Source of the DNA: Campylobacterales bacterium
GTDB taxonomy: Bacteria > Campylobacterota > Campylobacteria > Campylobacterales > JALSKU01
DNA length: 32,420 nt
Direction of reading: 5' to 3'
Assembly: GCA_026988685.1 (NCBI GenBank)
Contig: JALSKU010000218.1
Span: forward strand, 1 to 32,420
Part shown: in pieces, positions 32,258 through 32,420 of the stretch
Layout of the letters: every line of letters begins with the position of its first letter
Numbering within the stretch: position 1 is the first letter of the stretch
Translations under genes and position numbers: made by a program
The notes under the pieces: model-generated
The model's database searches: none
What the model was told of the DNA's origin: nothing
The model's input: only the letters and a program-made list of their open reading frames with translations

Positions 32258-32420
32258 TTGCTACAAATCGATAGAAGAATAGTAACACATTTTGACTTTG
32301 TTATTCCTATCTTGATAACTCCGATTATTATTTTATCATTTTTTTTGGTCAATGAGGCAAGTCAGGCATTGGCTCACAAACAGCTTATATATTTTGGCAT
32401 AGGTTTTATAGTCTTTTTTC
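32258..32420 (+). CDS. rodA: RodA/FtsW-family (SEDS) protein, N-terminal part (cut by window edge)
   Basis: 54 codons are present. They encode a short basic N-terminus (I-D-R-R-I-V-T-H-F-D), then a membrane segment (about 13-31), then H-K-Q-L-I-Y-F-G-I-G and the start of a second segment. This fits the start of RodA, the peptidoglycan glycosyltransferase of cell elongation. The start is TTG: an in-frame TAA sits two codons before it, and AGGG lies seven bases upstream. FtsW is the alternative, but the D-F-x-x-P-I-L opening is typical of RodA. Confidence 0.8.
   Translation, partial: MLQIDRRIVTHFDFVIPILITPIIILSFFLVNEASQALAHKQLIYFGIGFIVFF

Overview
The window is AT-rich DNA from a bacterium of the Campylobacterota (Epsilonproteobacteria), most likely a sulfur-metabolising relative of Sulfurimonas or Sulfurovum. 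The evidence is the codon and base composition, the multihaem and Psr-type respiratory genes, and the gene neighbourhood (rluA-type, FN3 lipoprotein, trmB, ftsE, ftsX, envC-like, pyrH, rpoZ, spoT, tyrS). This assignment is by recognition only, not by a database search. Nearly everything is on the minus strand, so transcription runs from high to low coordinates.

Region A (1-10229) is one long respiratory operon. Its order of transcription is tandem rhodanese, TorD-type chaperone, NrfD/PsrC membrane anchor, PsrA-type Tat-exported molybdoenzyme, PsrB four-cluster ferredoxin, a small helical-repeat periplasmic protein, a Tat-exported Rieske protein, a b6-type cytochrome b, a membrane-anchored 12-haem cytochrome c, an 8-haem cytochrome c and an Rrf2-type regulator cut by the window edge. 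It joins a quinone-linked chalcogen (sulfur, selenium or tellurium) molybdoenzyme to an unusual Rieske/cytochrome b complex that has multihaem cytochromes in place of cytochrome c1.

Region B (10265-15958) encodes a haem-sensing histidine kinase, an OmpR-type response regulator, shikimate kinase, an FmdE-like protein, a DUF59 protein, a haem-copper-oxidase-like membrane protein and a TusA/SirA-like protein. These are transcribed as one unit from a promoter with a perfect FNR-type palindrome near -41. A CopD-like membrane protein precedes them. An 11-bp-period direct repeat sits just upstream of the -10 box of the region A operon and is a candidate target for the adjacent response regulator.

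Region C (16085-18836) holds sulfur amino-acid genes (metY, cysK) and a divergent small periplasmic rhodanese.

Region D (18861-19356) is the RNase P RNA gene. Two of its peripheral hairpins, at the P3 and P12 positions, are replaced by two identical copies of a 100-nt palindromic element. This is the most unusual feature of the window.

Region E (19375-32420) is housekeeping: cell-wall amidase, nitronate monooxygenase, tyrS, spoT/relA, rpoZ and pyrH in one operon; an RluA-type enzyme, FN3 lipoprotein, trmB, ftsE, ftsX and a degenerate-LytM EnvC-like protein in another; and the start of a divergent rodA. The FtsEX, EnvC-like and amidase genes together make a plausible septal peptidoglycan-splitting module.
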